Positions 1-9,455 are shown, counted from the first letter of the stretch. The stretch is 64,000 bases of DNA from Methylomonas sp. EFPC3 (GCF_029643245.1 NZ_CP116398.1:1736001-1800000), one strand, 5' to 3'. Notes: generated by a model not told the origin, from the sequence alone. Numbers and translations are program-made.

Positions 1-588
1 GCTTGGCGCTATGGATTTGGGATGGATTACCACCCATTGAAAAACGTGTTTTTCGGTGGCGAGTTGAGTTGGCGAAACAGCAATCAACCCTCAAATGGCG
101 CAGAAGTAAACGCCAGTCAGGATCGCAACGAATCATCGCACTTGGCTTACCTTTATTGGACTCCTACTGACTGGGCTGCGTTTCGAACCGAGTATCGCTA
201 CACAACCACTGACCGAAGTTTTACTCCGGGCAATGGAAGCGGCAATCTTCCACAGAGCGTCGGTACCCACCAAGCACCGATTTCTTTAAACTTGTTTCAT
301 GCAAGCGGTCTGTTTACCCGAGTGACCGGAACCTTGGTCAGCCAGCACGTCGTCGAAGTAAGTGATTCTGTTACTACGTTACTGGAACATCGCAGCGAGG
401 CATTCTGGACCTTTGACGCCGCAATCGGTTATCGCTTTCCACAAAGACTGGGAACGATTAATTTCGAAATGCGAAATTTATTCGATAATAAATTCAACTA
501 CCAAAGTAACTTCGATGCGGTTGGCCCGCAACTCAGTCCGTTTATTCCAGAACGGCAATTGTTCGTAAAACTTAACTTGTTTTATTAA
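1..588 (+). CDS. TonB-dependent outer-membrane receptor, C-terminal part (5' truncated by window)
   Basis: The reading frame is open from base 1, so the gene begins upstream of the window. The visible 195 residues alternate short hydrophobic/aromatic strands with polar turns, as in an outer-membrane beta-barrel, and end in the aromatic terminus LNLFY expected for BAM-inserted barrels. A near-terminal segment of the type 'F-E-M-R-N-L-F-D-N-K-F' resembles the last strands of TonB-dependent receptors, which import chelated metals or other ligands. A porin-like barrel (several methanotroph proteins combine TPR and barrel domains) cannot be excluded because plug and TonB box are outside the window. 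A lipoprotein gene follows 40 bp downstream in the same direction and may be co-transcribed. Confidence 0.6.
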   Translation, partial: AWRYGFGMDYHPLKNVFFGGELSWRNSNQPSNGAEVNASQDRNESSHLAYLYWTPTDWAAFRTEYRYTTTDRSFTPGNGSGNLPQSVGTHQAPISLNLFHASGLFTRVTGTLVSQHVVEVSDSVTTLLEHRSEAFWTFDAAIGYRFPQRLGTINFEMRNLFDNKFNYQSNFDAVGPQLSPFIPERQLFVKLNLFY

Positions 589-628
589 ACTAGTATTCCG
601 GACTTTTTTATTAACCAGGAGAAAATTG

Positions 629-1129
629 ATGACCATCAAAACAACCGGCAAAAACTTGGCGTTATTAATCTCGAGCAGTCTATTTATGTTTGGGTGCTCT
701 TCGCATCACCCGACATTTCAGAAACTATTGGATAAGGAGGTTGCACTCGCTAGCGGCATTGATTTCAAAACGGAAAAAGTCGTGGCGGTTGACCCGGAAA
801 CCGAAGAGGAAATTATGCCATGTAACCATTCGGGTGCGGACAAACCGGACGGTCGAGCTAGTGTGGCGCCAAGTACCAACAGCAATACCGCAGACGGCAA
901 GACGGATTGCAAAGTCGAGTTATTGCTTGACAATAACCCAGCGTTGAAAGCTGCGATCGCACTCAGCCAAAAAACAATCGAAGGCAAAATCAAAAAAGAC
1001 GGAGAACAAAAACCTGCGCGTTTTGTTGTCACGGTCACGACGCTTTACCATGGCTCGCATTGCAATGTGGTCTATTCCGGTGGAGATCAATACGAAAACT
1101 GCAGCAAACACACGCGCCCTACCCGTTAG
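629..1129 (+). CDS. Putative lipoprotein of unknown function
   Basis: The protein has 166 residues. ATG at 629 is preceded by AGGAGA (617-622) at good spacing; the TTG codon immediately before it (626) is an alternative but less likely start. The N terminus is a signal peptide with a lipobox-like end (MFGC, Cys about residue 22), suggesting lipid attachment. The mature part is polar, has four further Cys residues that could form disulphides in the periplasm, and matches no family I recognise. It follows the outer-membrane receptor by 40 bp and could be its accessory lipoprotein; that is inference from position only. Confidence 0.6.
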   Translation: MTIKTTGKNLALLISSSLFMFGCSSHHPTFQKLLDKEVALASGIDFKTEKVVAVDPETEEEIMPCNHSGADKPDGRASVAPSTNSNTADGKTDCKVELLLDNNPALKAAIALSQKTIEGKIKKDGEQKPARFVVTVTTLYHGSHCNVVYSGGDQYENCSKHTRPTR

Positions 1130-1302
1130 TATTGATCGAAGCAACTAGACGATCGGCCGCTGTTTTCTGGAATTTGAAAGTTTTCATGTTGCAGCGGCAA
1201 TTTGCTGGCTTATCCGAATCGGAGAAACACCTAAGTCCTCTCAGCTCAAAGTCTCTCGGCATATCGATTTGCCTGTTAAAGACTACGAGCATCCAATAAG
1301 CA

Positions 1303-3477
1303 ATGAACCGTCATTTTCTGCGTACGGTTGTTCTCGCCGCAATCTCACTGATACTGACCTGTGCAGTAGACTCGTCAACCGATCTCGAACTCTCCAGCCA
1401 AGACACCCTCTTCCGCTGGCGGGGGCCGTTGCCGTCACCGGGGCAAGTCGTCGTCGTGGCGATGGACGAGGCTTCCGAAACGCAGTTGGGTGTCGGCCAG
1501 GATCTGACGCGTTGGCGGCCCTACCATGCCCGCTTGATTCGGCAATTGCAGCAGCAAGGCGCCAGACTGGTGATTTTCGATTTGCAGTTCATCACCCCCA
1601 ACCCGGCGGTGGATCCGGACTTGGCAGCCGCAATGCGCGAAGCCGGCAACGTGCTGATCGGCGAATGTATCCAGAAATTCCGCCACGGTACTGCCGACTT
1701 TTTCGGCCGCGAAGAATGCGCGGAGGCCAACCGGCAAACGGTCATTGCCCTGGAAGGCGAGGCGGCCGGGGAATTGCCGGAACAATTGGTGGCAATGCGT
1801 AAAATCAGCGCGACGCCGGCGATCGCGCAAGCGGCGCTGGATAGCGCACCGTTTTTCCTGGTCAACGATGCCGAGGAGGCCAAAGTCCGGGAAGTCTGGA
1901 CCTTTTTCGACGCCCTGGCCGATTCGCCGAGCCTGCCCGTACTGGCCTGGGCTTACACGCGACAACCTTTCGCCGACTGGACCGGAACCGGTCAAACCCT
2001 CTCCGCTTGGCTGACCGACCGCCGCCGGGATTGTCTGGCCGATGCCGGTTATGCCGCGCGTAGCGGCCTGGGGGCGGATTTCGATAAGGTGCTTTGCGAG
2101 GGCGACAGCCGCTACCTGAACTATTACGGCCCGCCCAAGACGCTCCGGATGGAGTCTTACGTCGATGTCTATTCCGGCCAAGTCAGCGACCTGCGCGACA
2201 AAGTGGTGTTCGTCGGCCGTGCCAACCGCCAATTCTCGCCCGGCAAAACCGATTTTTTTCCGACGCCGTTTTCCGATTCGCACACCGGCAAAATGGCCGG
2301 CGTCGAGATCATGGCGACCCAATTCGCCAACTTGAGCCAGGGTGCCTTCGTCGAAATGCCGTTACCGTTTTGGTCGGTATCCGCCGTCTTCGGCCTGGCT
2401 ATCGCCGGCTTGCTGAACAGCCGCAGCAAACGCCGCGGCTTGTTTGCCAGCCTGCTGTTGGCCGCAGCTTATGCCGGCTTTGCCGTTTATGCCTTTGCCG
2501 CGCGGCATTGGTGGCTACCGCTGGCGGGACCGGTATTGGTGCAACTGCCGGTGTCGTGGTTGCTTGCCTTGGTCTGGTCCCGAATCGATTTGCTGTGCGA
2601 GCGCAAACGGCTGCTGGCGTTCGTCCGCCAGGTGTTTCCGCAATGGGCCACCTTCGTCCCGGCTGCGCCCGGCGACTGGAACCCGGATCGGCATTTGCCG
2701 CCGACCCGCCCGGAACGGGATGTCAGCGGCTTGTGTCTGGCGACCGATATCGCCGGTTACACCGGCATTGCCGCCCAGCATTCGCCGCATGAAATGTGGC
2801 AATTGTTAAATGCCTACTATCAGGTACTCGGCCACCCGGTCATTTCCCATGATGGCGCGATTGCCGACGTCACCGGCGATGCCATGATGGCGGTCTGGTT
2901 CGAATTGGCGCCGGCCAAACAGCGGCTGTTGGCCTGTCTGGCGGCGCTGGAAATGGCAGAGGCGGTCGCAGCCTTCAACAAAACCTCGCCGCTGGCGGCA
3001 TTGACCACCCGCATCGGTCTGCATGAAGGCCCGCTGACTCTGGGCCGGCTGGAAACCGGGCAGACCAGCCATTACCGGGCCATCGGCGACACGGTCAATA
3101 CTGCGTCCCGGATCCAGGGCGTCAACACCCCGCTGGGTACCCGTATCCTGGCAACGTCGACCATCACCGCCGGGATCGACGGCGTTCTCAGCCGCCCGGT
3201 GGGCGCGTTTCGACTGGTGGGCCGCGCCGAACCGGTGGAATTAACTGAAATCGTCGGCCATGGCGAGTCGATTCCGAACATCGTGCACAGCATCTTCGCC
3301 GATGGCCTGGCCGCGTTTCGGGCCGGCCATTGGCCGGAAGCGGTGCGGGTGTTACAAGCCGTTTTGGAGCTGGACGCTAACGACGGCCCCAGCCGTTTTT
3401 ATCTGAAAAAGGCGCTGGCCTACCGGCAACAGCCGCCCGAGGTTTGGGACGGGGTCATCGACTTGGACAGCAAATAA
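1303..3477 (+). CDS. CHASE2-domain adenylate/guanylate cyclase
   Basis: 724 residues. An N-terminal membrane anchor is followed by a CHASE2 extracytoplasmic sensor domain (about residues 25-330, with the typical 'DEASE..LG' and 'LVIFDLQF' strands), three hydrophobic helices (about 355-430), and a class III nucleotide cyclase domain (about 475-650). The two metal-binding Asp residues are visible: D482 in LATDIAGYTG and D526 in ADVTGDAMMAVW. A C-terminal segment after 660 looks like a single TPR. CHASE2 cyclases convert ATP or GTP to cyclic nucleotide in response to an unknown periplasmic or membrane signal. The ATG start lies 173 bp after the preceding lipoprotein gene. The gene is convergent with the phosphatase-kinase gene downstream. 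Substrate (ATP versus GTP) cannot be settled by reading alone. Confidence 0.9.
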   Translation: MNRHFLRTVVLAAISLILTCAVDSSTDLELSSQDTLFRWRGPLPSPGQVVVVAMDEASETQLGVGQDLTRWRPYHARLIRQLQQQGARLVIFDLQFITPNPAVDPDLAAAMREAGNVLIGECIQKFRHGTADFFGREECAEANRQTVIALEGEAAGELPEQLVAMRKISATPAIAQAALDSAPFFLVNDAEEAKVREVWTFFDALADSPSLPVLAWAYTRQPFADWTGTGQTLSAWLTDRRRDCLADAGYAARSGLGADFDKVLCEGDSRYLNYYGPPKTLRMESYVDVYSGQVSDLRDKVVFVGRANRQFSPGKTDFFPTPFSDSHTGKMAGVEIMATQFANLSQGAFVEMPLPFWSVSAVFGLAIAGLLNSRSKRRGLFASLLLAAAYAGFAVYAFAARHWWLPLAGPVLVQLPVSWLLALVWSRIDLLCERKRLLAFVRQVFPQWATFVPAAPGDWNPDRHLPPTRPERDVSGLCLATDIAGYTGIAAQHSPHEMWQLLNAYYQVLGHPVISHDGAIADVTGDAMMAVWFELAPAKQRLLACLAALEMAEAVAAFNKTSPLAALTTRIGLHEGPLTLGRLETGQTSHYRAIGDTVNTASRIQGVNTPLGTRILATSTITAGIDGVLSRPVGAFRLVGRAEPVELTEIVGHGESIPNIVHSIFADGLAAFRAGHWPEAVRVLQAVLELDANDGPSRFYLKKALAYRQQPPEVWDGVIDLDSK

Positions 3478-3514
3478 ACCAGCCCGCCGCCGACACGCCG
3501 GCCGGCCAAACGGT

Positions 3515-5245
3515 CTATTTCCCGCTCAGCAGCAGCAAAGCCAGCACAAAGCTACAGACAAAAAAGCACAGCGCCGCGCTTTTCCAGAACAATAACGGAT
3601 TGCGCTCGACCAACGGGATTTTGTCTTCGGCCTTCAAGAATTGGGGATTCGGCGTCGCCAGATCGTGCAGAAACTCCGAAAGCTCGTCGTAACGCGATCG
3701 CGGCGAGAGACTGGTAGCCTTACGTAACGCACCGTCGATCCAGACCGGCACCAGCGGATTGCGCCGTATGCTCGGAACGTACTGCAAGCGCTCCAGATTG
3801 GTCCGGTTGGGTTTTTCCGGCAAACTACCGTACGGCAACTCACCGTTGAGCATTTCGTAGCAAATCACACCCAGCGAAAACAGATCGGATTTGACCGTGC
3901 CGCGCTGACCAAGGTGGTATTCCGGCGCCGTGTAATTTAACGTGCCGAGGATATTTTCGTCGCCGGCATGATCCAGCGGCGTGATTTCGGCAATCCCGGC
4001 GATTTTAACCGAACCGAAATCGATGATTTTGACGCTGCCGTCGGCGGCAATCATGATGTTTTCCGGCTTCAAATCCTGGTGCAGCATTTCCATGCGGTGA
4101 AACGCGCGCAAGCCTTTGGCGATTTGCTCGACTAAAGCCCTGACCTGGCGCACCTCCGGTTTCGGATTGTCCGCCATCCAGTCGCGTAAGGTGCAGCCGT
4201 CGATATATTCGGTCACATAATACAGACAGGACTTGCTGCGGTCGGTTTCCAACACCTGCAGCACATTGGCGTGCTGAATCCGCTTTCCGGCCCATTCCTC
4301 GTGCAGAAAATGCTCGATGTAATGGGTATCGTCGTCGTACAGCACCGACGGCGTTTTCAGAATCACCCGCCGGTTGTGCAAAGTGTCGTAAGCCCGGTAG
4401 ATTTGGGTGCGCTTGCTGGCGTGCAATTCGGCTTCGATCCGGTAGCCGTCCAGCAGCATGCCCGGCTCCAGCGGCGGCGGGAAAGGCAAATGGCCGTTAT
4501 GGCGCAGTACTTCGTCTTCCCGCAACAACGGCAGGCTGTCGACTTCGACGATCTGGCAGGTGACGTTATCGTCGCTGCCGTTGGCCAAAGCCGCAGCCAC
4601 CAGATTGCGCGACATTTGTGCCAAATCGACCGCTTCCGCCAGTTCTGCGCGGATCACCGCCTCTCCGACAAAATCGTGCAAGCCGTCGGTGCTGAGCAGG
4701 AAACGGTCGCCCTTCTCCAGCGTCAGCGATTTGTAATCGATCTCCAGATGCGGCTCGATGCCCATCGCCCGGTTCAGATAGCTCTTGTCGTCGCTAACCC
4801 ACAGCCGGTGGTCGCGAGTGAGTTGCTCGAGCTGGCCCTGGCGAAACAGATAGATGCGCGAATCGCCGACGTGGAAAAGATGCGCGGTATTGGATTTCAG
4901 CACCAATACGCTCAAGGTGCTGACCATGCCTTTGACCGAGGCATAACGCATCCGGCCCTGGCTGTGCAGCCAGGAATTGGTGGCCGACAGGATTTTTTGG
5001 CCGGCCTTGGTCACCGACCAGGAATCCGGCGTGCTGTAATAATCCTCCAGAAACGCGGTGATGCAGCAATGGCTGGCTTCCTTGCCGGCCTCGCTACCGC
5101 TCATGCCGTCGGCAATCGCGACGGCAACGCCTTTTAAGGTCAACTGCGGTTCGGCCGGCACCAAGGCGCCCCAGAAATCCTCGTTGTCGGCTTTAACCCC
5201 TTTGTCGCTGGCGGCACCGATGCGTACCGTTAAAGTTTTGACCAT
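3515..5245 (-). CDS. PP2C phosphatase - Ser/Thr kinase fusion with C-terminal membrane anchor (copy A)
   Basis: 576 residues. Residues 1-240 are a PP2C-type phosphatase with metal-binding Asp motifs (DNEDFWG, IADGMSG, GDSRIYLF, STDGLHDF, SDDNVTC). Residues about 270-540 are a protein kinase with VILK lysine, catalytic HQDLKPEN loop, IDFGSVK metal-binding loop and TAPEY. The usual glycine-rich ATP loop is replaced by a non-glycine segment (LHASKRTQIY), so nucleotide binding may be atypical. A single hydrophobic helix ends the chain, anchoring it to the inner membrane. Such fusions sit beside NarK/NasA nitrate transporters in many proteobacteria and are thought to regulate nitrate uptake. Here the gene is last in the minus-strand nitrogen cluster. 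A paralogue lies on the other side of narK. Confidence 0.92.
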   Translation of the reverse strand: MVKTLTVRIGAASDKGVKADNEDFWGALVPAEPQLTLKGVAVAIADGMSGSEAGKEASHCCITAFLEDYYSTPDSWSVTKAGQKILSATNSWLHSQGRMRYASVKGMVSTLSVLVLKSNTAHLFHVGDSRIYLFRQGQLEQLTRDHRLWVSDDKSYLNRAMGIEPHLEIDYKSLTLEKGDRFLLSTDGLHDFVGEAVIRAELAEAVDLAQMSRNLVAAALANGSDDNVTCQIVEVDSLPLLREDEVLRHNGHLPFPPPLEPGMLLDGYRIEAELHASKRTQIYRAYDTLHNRRVILKTPSVLYDDDTHYIEHFLHEEWAGKRIQHANVLQVLETDRSKSCLYYVTEYIDGCTLRDWMADNPKPEVRQVRALVEQIAKGLRAFHRMEMLHQDLKPENIMIAADGSVKIIDFGSVKIAGIAEITPLDHAGDENILGTLNYTAPEYHLGQRGTVKSDLFSLGVICYEMLNGELPYGSLPEKPNRTNLERLQYVPSIRRNPLVPVWIDGALRKATSLSPRSRYDELSEFLHDLATPNPQFLKAEDKIPLVERNPLLFWKSAALCFFVCSFVLALLLLSGK

Positions 5246-5279
5246 TCTGCGGGTTTAACCTGGTGCGGAGACAAGCCCG

Positions 5280-5585
5280 TCAGCAAGCCGGACTGCGGCC
5301 GAGTTCGGCCAGAGCCTGTTGCAGTTTGGCGCTGACCAGCGCCTGATGGTGGCGGCGCAATACCGAATCTGACGGGCACGGCGCCAGGCCGGCCTGGATT
5401 TCGCTATTGATTTGCGCCAGAAAATGGCGCCTCAACACAGCATCTTCCGGCAGACGGCGGCTGTGCACCGCACAAACCGCTGCCCGCTCCGGCCCCGCTT
5501 CCAGCATTGCGGCCGACTGGCGGCAAGCGGTGCGCCAACAAAATACCATCCCCAGTGTCACGGTCGCCAATACGGTTTCAATCAC
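5280..5585 (-). CDS. Small membrane-anchored protein with an internal repeat
   Basis: 101 residues from a GTG start at 5585, chosen because AGGAG lies 8 bases upstream; longer in-frame versions lack such a site. The first 20 residues form a hydrophobic anchor. The C-terminal half contains two imperfect copies of about 25 residues, each with the core 'VLRRH..A', predicted helical. Function not recognised. It sits between narK (52 bp upstream) and phosphatase-kinase copy A (34 bp downstream) on the same strand, so it is probably part of the nitrate operon and may be a regulator or scaffold of the transporter; that role is inference. Confidence 0.55.
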   Translation of the reverse strand: MIETVLATVTLGMVFCWRTACRQSAAMLEAGPERAAVCAVHSRRLPEDAVLRRHFLAQINSEIQAGLAPCPSDSVLRRHHQALVSAKLQQALAELGRSPAC

Positions 5586-5637
5586 GTCGAATACTCCTAA
5601 ATCACAAGTCACAAAATGGCCGGGAGCCTCCGGCCGC

Positions 5638-7113
5638 TCAGTTCAGTTCGATCATCGCCACGCTACCGTCTTCCATGACTTCCGCCATATGCCCGGCCGG
5701 CTCCTCGATGAATTGAACGCTTACCGCCACCAATACCGCCGTGGCGGCGATGGTCAGGAAGAAGATTTCCGGCGTCACGAATGACAGCACGGTCAAAAAA
5801 GTCACGCCGCCAACGTTGCCGTAAGCGCCGACCATGCCGGCGATCTGGCCGGTCATACGCCGTTTGATCAGCGGCACCATGGCGTAAACCGCGCCGCAAC
5901 CGGCCTGAACGAAAAACGAGCATAAAAAGGTGGCGGCGAAGGCCAATGCGATCGGCCAACTCGAGTCGATTTGCGACATTGCGGCGTAGCCGACCGCACA
6001 GCCGATCACGCAGATACTCAAGGACAATTTGCGGCCGTATTTATCGCTGAGCCAGCCGCCGCCGGGCCGCGCCACCAGATTCATGAAGGCGAAGCTGGAG
6101 GCCAGCAGGCCGGCCTGCACCGTGGTAATCCCGGTATGTTTAAAGGTGTCGTGGAAGAACATCGGCAGCATCGAAACCACCGCCAATTCGGAGCCGAAGG
6201 TTACCAAGTAGGCTAAATCCAAAATCGCGACCTGCTTGAATTGATAGCGGTGTATCGGTTCTATAGGCTGCGCCAAGTACTCGGCGTTGATATGCACGAT
6301 TTTGTAGACGTTGAAGGCAAACAGCGTCCAAATCACGACATAGGCGGCGATGGTTGCCGGCTCCGACAGCAACTTCATGCCGGTCGGCGACAGCTTCCAG
6401 GCCAGCAGGGTCAGAGCTGCATACAGCGGTACGCTCATCAGGATGTACAGCGCCAAGTCGGCGTAGCTGGTGACTTCCATCGCCCCGGCCTTCTTCGGTT
6501 TGAAATAGGTCGAGCCTTTGGGCGTATCGCTGACGCTGAAAAAATACACGACCGAATACAACAAGGCCAGCACGCCGGTCGCCGCAATCGCGTAACGCCA
6601 GCCGTCATCGCCGCCGAAGGCCAGCGCCAGAGACGGCAATACGATCGCCGCCGCCGCCGAACCGAAATTGCCCCAGCCGCCGTAGATGCCTTCGGCGATG
6701 CCGAGCTGCTTGGCCGGGAACCATTCCCCCACCATCCTGATGCCGATCACAAAACCGGCGCCGACGAAGCCCATCAGAAACCGGGCCAGCGCCAATTGCT
6801 CGAAATTGTCGGCGGCGGCGAACATGAAACAGGGCACGCTGCCGACGGCAAGCAAGGTCGAATAAGTCCGCTTCGGCCCGAATTTGTCCACCAAAATGCC
6901 GATCGCAATCCGCGCCGGGATCGTCAGCGCCACGTTCAGGATCAAAATGGTTTTAGCCTCGGCCGGGCTGAGCTGCAAAGTTTCGGAAATCGCCAGCATC
7001 AGCGGCGCGTGGTTGAACCAGACCACGAAACTGATAAAAAACGCCAGCCAGCTCATGTGCAAAATTTTCATTTTGCCGGCAAAACTGAACAAATCGAGGT
7101 TGCTTGATGACAT
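5638..7113 (-). CDS. NarK/NasA-type nitrate/nitrite transporter (MFS)
   Basis: 491 residues with about 12 transmembrane helices. It carries the nitrate-signature pattern of the nitrate/nitrite porter subfamily: the conserved arginine region GIRMVGEWFP, the glycine-rich GIYGGWGNFG in helix 5 and GMVGAYGNVGG in helix 11, plus the MFS loop motif VDKFGPKR. It imports nitrate, or exchanges nitrate and nitrite, across the inner membrane. The gene lies in one minus-strand run with phosphatase-kinase copy B (28 bp upstream), a small membrane protein and phosphatase-kinase copy A, next to cyanase and a nitrite/formate channel, which indicates assimilatory nitrogen use. Ends at a convincing cytoplasmic tail. 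Strong call for family; nitrate versus nitrite preference is not determined. Confidence 0.93.
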   Translation of the reverse strand: MSSSNLDLFSFAGKMKILHMSWLAFFISFVVWFNHAPLMLAISETLQLSPAEAKTILILNVALTIPARIAIGILVDKFGPKRTYSTLLAVGSVPCFMFAAADNFEQLALARFLMGFVGAGFVIGIRMVGEWFPAKQLGIAEGIYGGWGNFGSAAAAIVLPSLALAFGGDDGWRYAIAATGVLALLYSVVYFFSVSDTPKGSTYFKPKKAGAMEVTSYADLALYILMSVPLYAALTLLAWKLSPTGMKLLSEPATIAAYVVIWTLFAFNVYKIVHINAEYLAQPIEPIHRYQFKQVAILDLAYLVTFGSELAVVSMLPMFFHDTFKHTGITTVQAGLLASSFAFMNLVARPGGGWLSDKYGRKLSLSICVIGCAVGYAAMSQIDSSWPIALAFAATFLCSFFVQAGCGAVYAMVPLIKRRMTGQIAGMVGAYGNVGGVTFLTVLSFVTPEIFFLTIAATAVLVAVSVQFIEEPAGHMAEVMEDGSVAMIELN

Positions 7114-7141
7114 ATAAAACCAAAGAACAGAGTGAATGAAA

Positions 7142-8929
7142 CTATCGTGCGGCCGTTGCCGGCGATACCGGGCCGGTCAATGCTGCCTGTGGGTGGGTGG
7201 CTTTGTGCAGCGCCAAGCTTAAGCCGAAAACCAGCAGCGCCAACAGCAACGCCAATCCTTTCCAGAATGCCAGCGGGTTGCGTTCGATCAAGGGCGGCCG
7301 CGCCCGGCGTAAGAACGCCTGATTGGGTTGGCGCAAATCGTGAACGAATTCGGCGATGTCGGCGTAACGCTGGGCGGGGTCGGGATGCAAAGCCTTGCGC
7401 AGCGCATCGTCGACCCACACCGGAATCTGCGGTTGGGCGTAATGCAGGTCATCGTAACGCAATTTGGATTGCGCCTGCCGGCTACGGCATTTGGCGACTT
7501 CGGCACCGTAGGGCAAGCGGCCGCTCAACATCTGGTAGGTAATCGCGGCCAGGGAAAACAAGTCCGAACGCGGCGTGCCCTGCTCGCCCAGAAAATATTC
7601 CGGCGCCGTATATTGGGCCGTACCGAGAATGTTAAGCCCGGCCAGCTCCGGCAAGAGTTCGGCGACGCCGGCCACCCGCACCGAACCGAAATCGATGATT
7701 TTCACACCGCCGACATGGTCAATCATGACGTTCTGCGGCCGCAGGTCCTGGTGCAGCATTTCCAGACGGTGAAACGCGCGCAAGCCCTTGCCGATCTGTT
7801 CGACGATGGCCCGCACCGCTTCCAGCGCCGGTTGCGGGTGGTCCAGCATCCACTGCGCCAGGGTGCGGCCGTCGACGAATTCGGTCGCGACGTAAAGAAA
7901 ATTGCGTTTCCGGGTCGGCGGACACGGTTTTAGCACGTAAGGGCTGTCAATCCGGCGCGCAATCCAATCTTCCATCAGAAACCGTTCCAGATAGGCAGGA
8001 TCTTGGCGCAAGTCGATCGACGGCGTCTTCAGCACCACCTGGGCGCAGCTATCGTTATCGAACGCCAGATGGACGTGGCTGCGGCTGCTGACGTGCAACT
8101 CCCGGACCACGGTGTAGCCGTCGAAGTCCATCCGCTCGCGCAACTGCGGCGGCAGCGGCAACTCGGCCAAGGCCGGCAATACTTCGTCGGCTGCCGGCTG
8201 CGGCAATTGCTCGACGCGGACGATTTGCACGGTCAGGTTGTCGCCGCTGCCGGCGGCAAGCGCAGCCTCGGCCAGCGCTTTGGCGGCGACATCGAGATCG
8301 CTGCCGGCAGCGGCGATATGCTGATCGAACAACTTGACACCGGTGAATTCGTAGACGCCGTCGGTAGCCAACAGGAATAGATCGCCGTTTTCCACCGTTT
8401 CCGCCCGGTAATCGAGTTCCAGATGGCTGTCGATTCCGAGCGCCCGGCTCAAATAGCTGGTTTCCGGCGACACCCACAAGCGGTGGTCGTTGGTCAATTG
8501 CTCCCATTCGCCGCCGCGGCAGCGATAGATCCGGGCGTCGCCGACATGAAAAATATGGGCCGTGGCCGATTTGATGACCACAGCGCTGAAAGTGCAGACG
8601 TAACCGCGATCCTTGTCATAGCAATAGCGGCTGTGGCGGGTTTGCGCGTACAGCCAGGAATTGGTCGCAAACAAGACTTTTTGCGCCGATTTTTTAACCG
8701 ACCAAGCCTCGGAAGTGCAGTAATAGTCCAACAAAAACCCGGTTACCGCGGCCTGACTGGCAATATGGCTGACGTCGCTGCTGCTGATACCGTCAGCCAC
8801 GGCGAATGCGATGCCTTTTGCGCTCAATTGCGGCTCTTTCGCAACGTAAACGCCGTGGCAATCCTGATTCAGCGGCTTGCGGCCGCGGTCGGAATATTGG
8901 CCGACGCTGACGGCCAGTCGTCCGGACAT
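7142..8929 (-). CDS. PP2C phosphatase - Ser/Thr kinase fusion with C-terminal membrane anchor (copy B)
   Basis: 595 residues, same architecture as copy A at 3515-5245: PP2C domain (residues 1-245; LNQDCHGVY, VADGISSSD, HVGDARIYRC, ATDGVYEF, GSGDNLTV), kinase domain (about 270-545; VVLK lysine, HQDLRPQN catalytic loop, IDFGSVR, YTAPEY) and one C-terminal hydrophobic helix. As in copy A the ATP glycine loop is replaced (LHVSSRSHVH). The two copies are clearly homologous along their whole length but diverged, so this is an old duplication. The gene starts 18 bp after the cyanase stop and ends 28 bp before narK, so it is translationally close to both. Predicted to act at the inner membrane on the transporter or its regulators (inference from context). 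Confidence 0.92.
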   Translation of the reverse strand: MSGRLAVSVGQYSDRGRKPLNQDCHGVYVAKEPQLSAKGIAFAVADGISSSDVSHIASQAAVTGFLLDYYCTSEAWSVKKSAQKVLFATNSWLYAQTRHSRYCYDKDRGYVCTFSAVVIKSATAHIFHVGDARIYRCRGGEWEQLTNDHRLWVSPETSYLSRALGIDSHLELDYRAETVENGDLFLLATDGVYEFTGVKLFDQHIAAAGSDLDVAAKALAEAALAAGSGDNLTVQIVRVEQLPQPAADEVLPALAELPLPPQLRERMDFDGYTVVRELHVSSRSHVHLAFDNDSCAQVVLKTPSIDLRQDPAYLERFLMEDWIARRIDSPYVLKPCPPTRKRNFLYVATEFVDGRTLAQWMLDHPQPALEAVRAIVEQIGKGLRAFHRLEMLHQDLRPQNVMIDHVGGVKIIDFGSVRVAGVAELLPELAGLNILGTAQYTAPEYFLGEQGTPRSDLFSLAAITYQMLSGRLPYGAEVAKCRSRQAQSKLRYDDLHYAQPQIPVWVDDALRKALHPDPAQRYADIAEFVHDLRQPNQAFLRRARPPLIERNPLAFWKGLALLLALLVFGLSLALHKATHPQAALTGPVSPATAAR

Positions 8930-8947
8930 CTAGGCTCCGGCTGCGAA

Positions 8948-9391
8948 TCAATAGCTCTTGTACGGCAAAAACTTACCGCTCATGACAATCCTGACCCGGT
9001 CGCCTTTCGGGTCCGGCTCGCGTTGCAAATCCATGCTGAAGTCGATCGCGCTCATAATGCCGTCGCCGAATTCCTCGTGGATCAGCGCCTTGAACGTGGT
9101 GCCGTAAACGTTGACCAACTCGTAGAAGCGGTAAATCAGCGGATCGGTCGGTACCGCACTCGGCAACGAGCCTTTGTAAGGCACCACTTGCAGCTGCTCG
9201 ACCGCTTCCGCCGGTAATTCCAATAATGCCCCTATCGTCGCGGCTTGTTCGGCGTTCAGAGTCATTTGTCCCAACAGCGCCGCGGTGGTCCATTCTTTGC
9301 TCATGCCGATGGCTTCGGCCAGTTGCGGCCAGCTCAGTTGTTTGCGCAGTTTTTGGGCGATAACCAGTTCGGTGACTTCGTTGCGGTTCAT
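8948..9391 (-). CDS. cynS: Cyanate hydratase (cyanase)
   Basis: 147 residues, the normal cyanase length. The ATG at 9391 has AGGAGA 8 bases upstream; an upstream in-frame ATG at 9439 lacks this. Residues 1-75 form the helix-turn-helix-like N-terminal domain (SWPQLAEAIGMSKEW), and the C-terminal catalytic part contains the conserved active-site segment with Arg, Glu and Ser (IYRFYE, FGDGIMSAIDFSM). Cyanase converts cyanate and bicarbonate to ammonia and CO2 in the cytoplasm, detoxifying cyanate and supplying nitrogen. Its place between a formate/nitrite-family channel and nitrate transport genes fits nitrogen assimilation. Confidence 0.96.
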   Translation of the reverse strand: MNRNEVTELVIAQKLRKQLSWPQLAEAIGMSKEWTTAALLGQMTLNAEQAATIGALLELPAEAVEQLQVVPYKGSLPSAVPTDPLIYRFYELVNVYGTTFKALIHEEFGDGIMSAIDFSMDLQREPDPKGDRVRIVMSGKFLPYKSY

Positions 9392-9455
9392 ATTGCGTTC
9401 TCCTTGTCCAATAAATACGAAATGAATGGCCCGCCGCAAGCGGGCCGGATACGGC

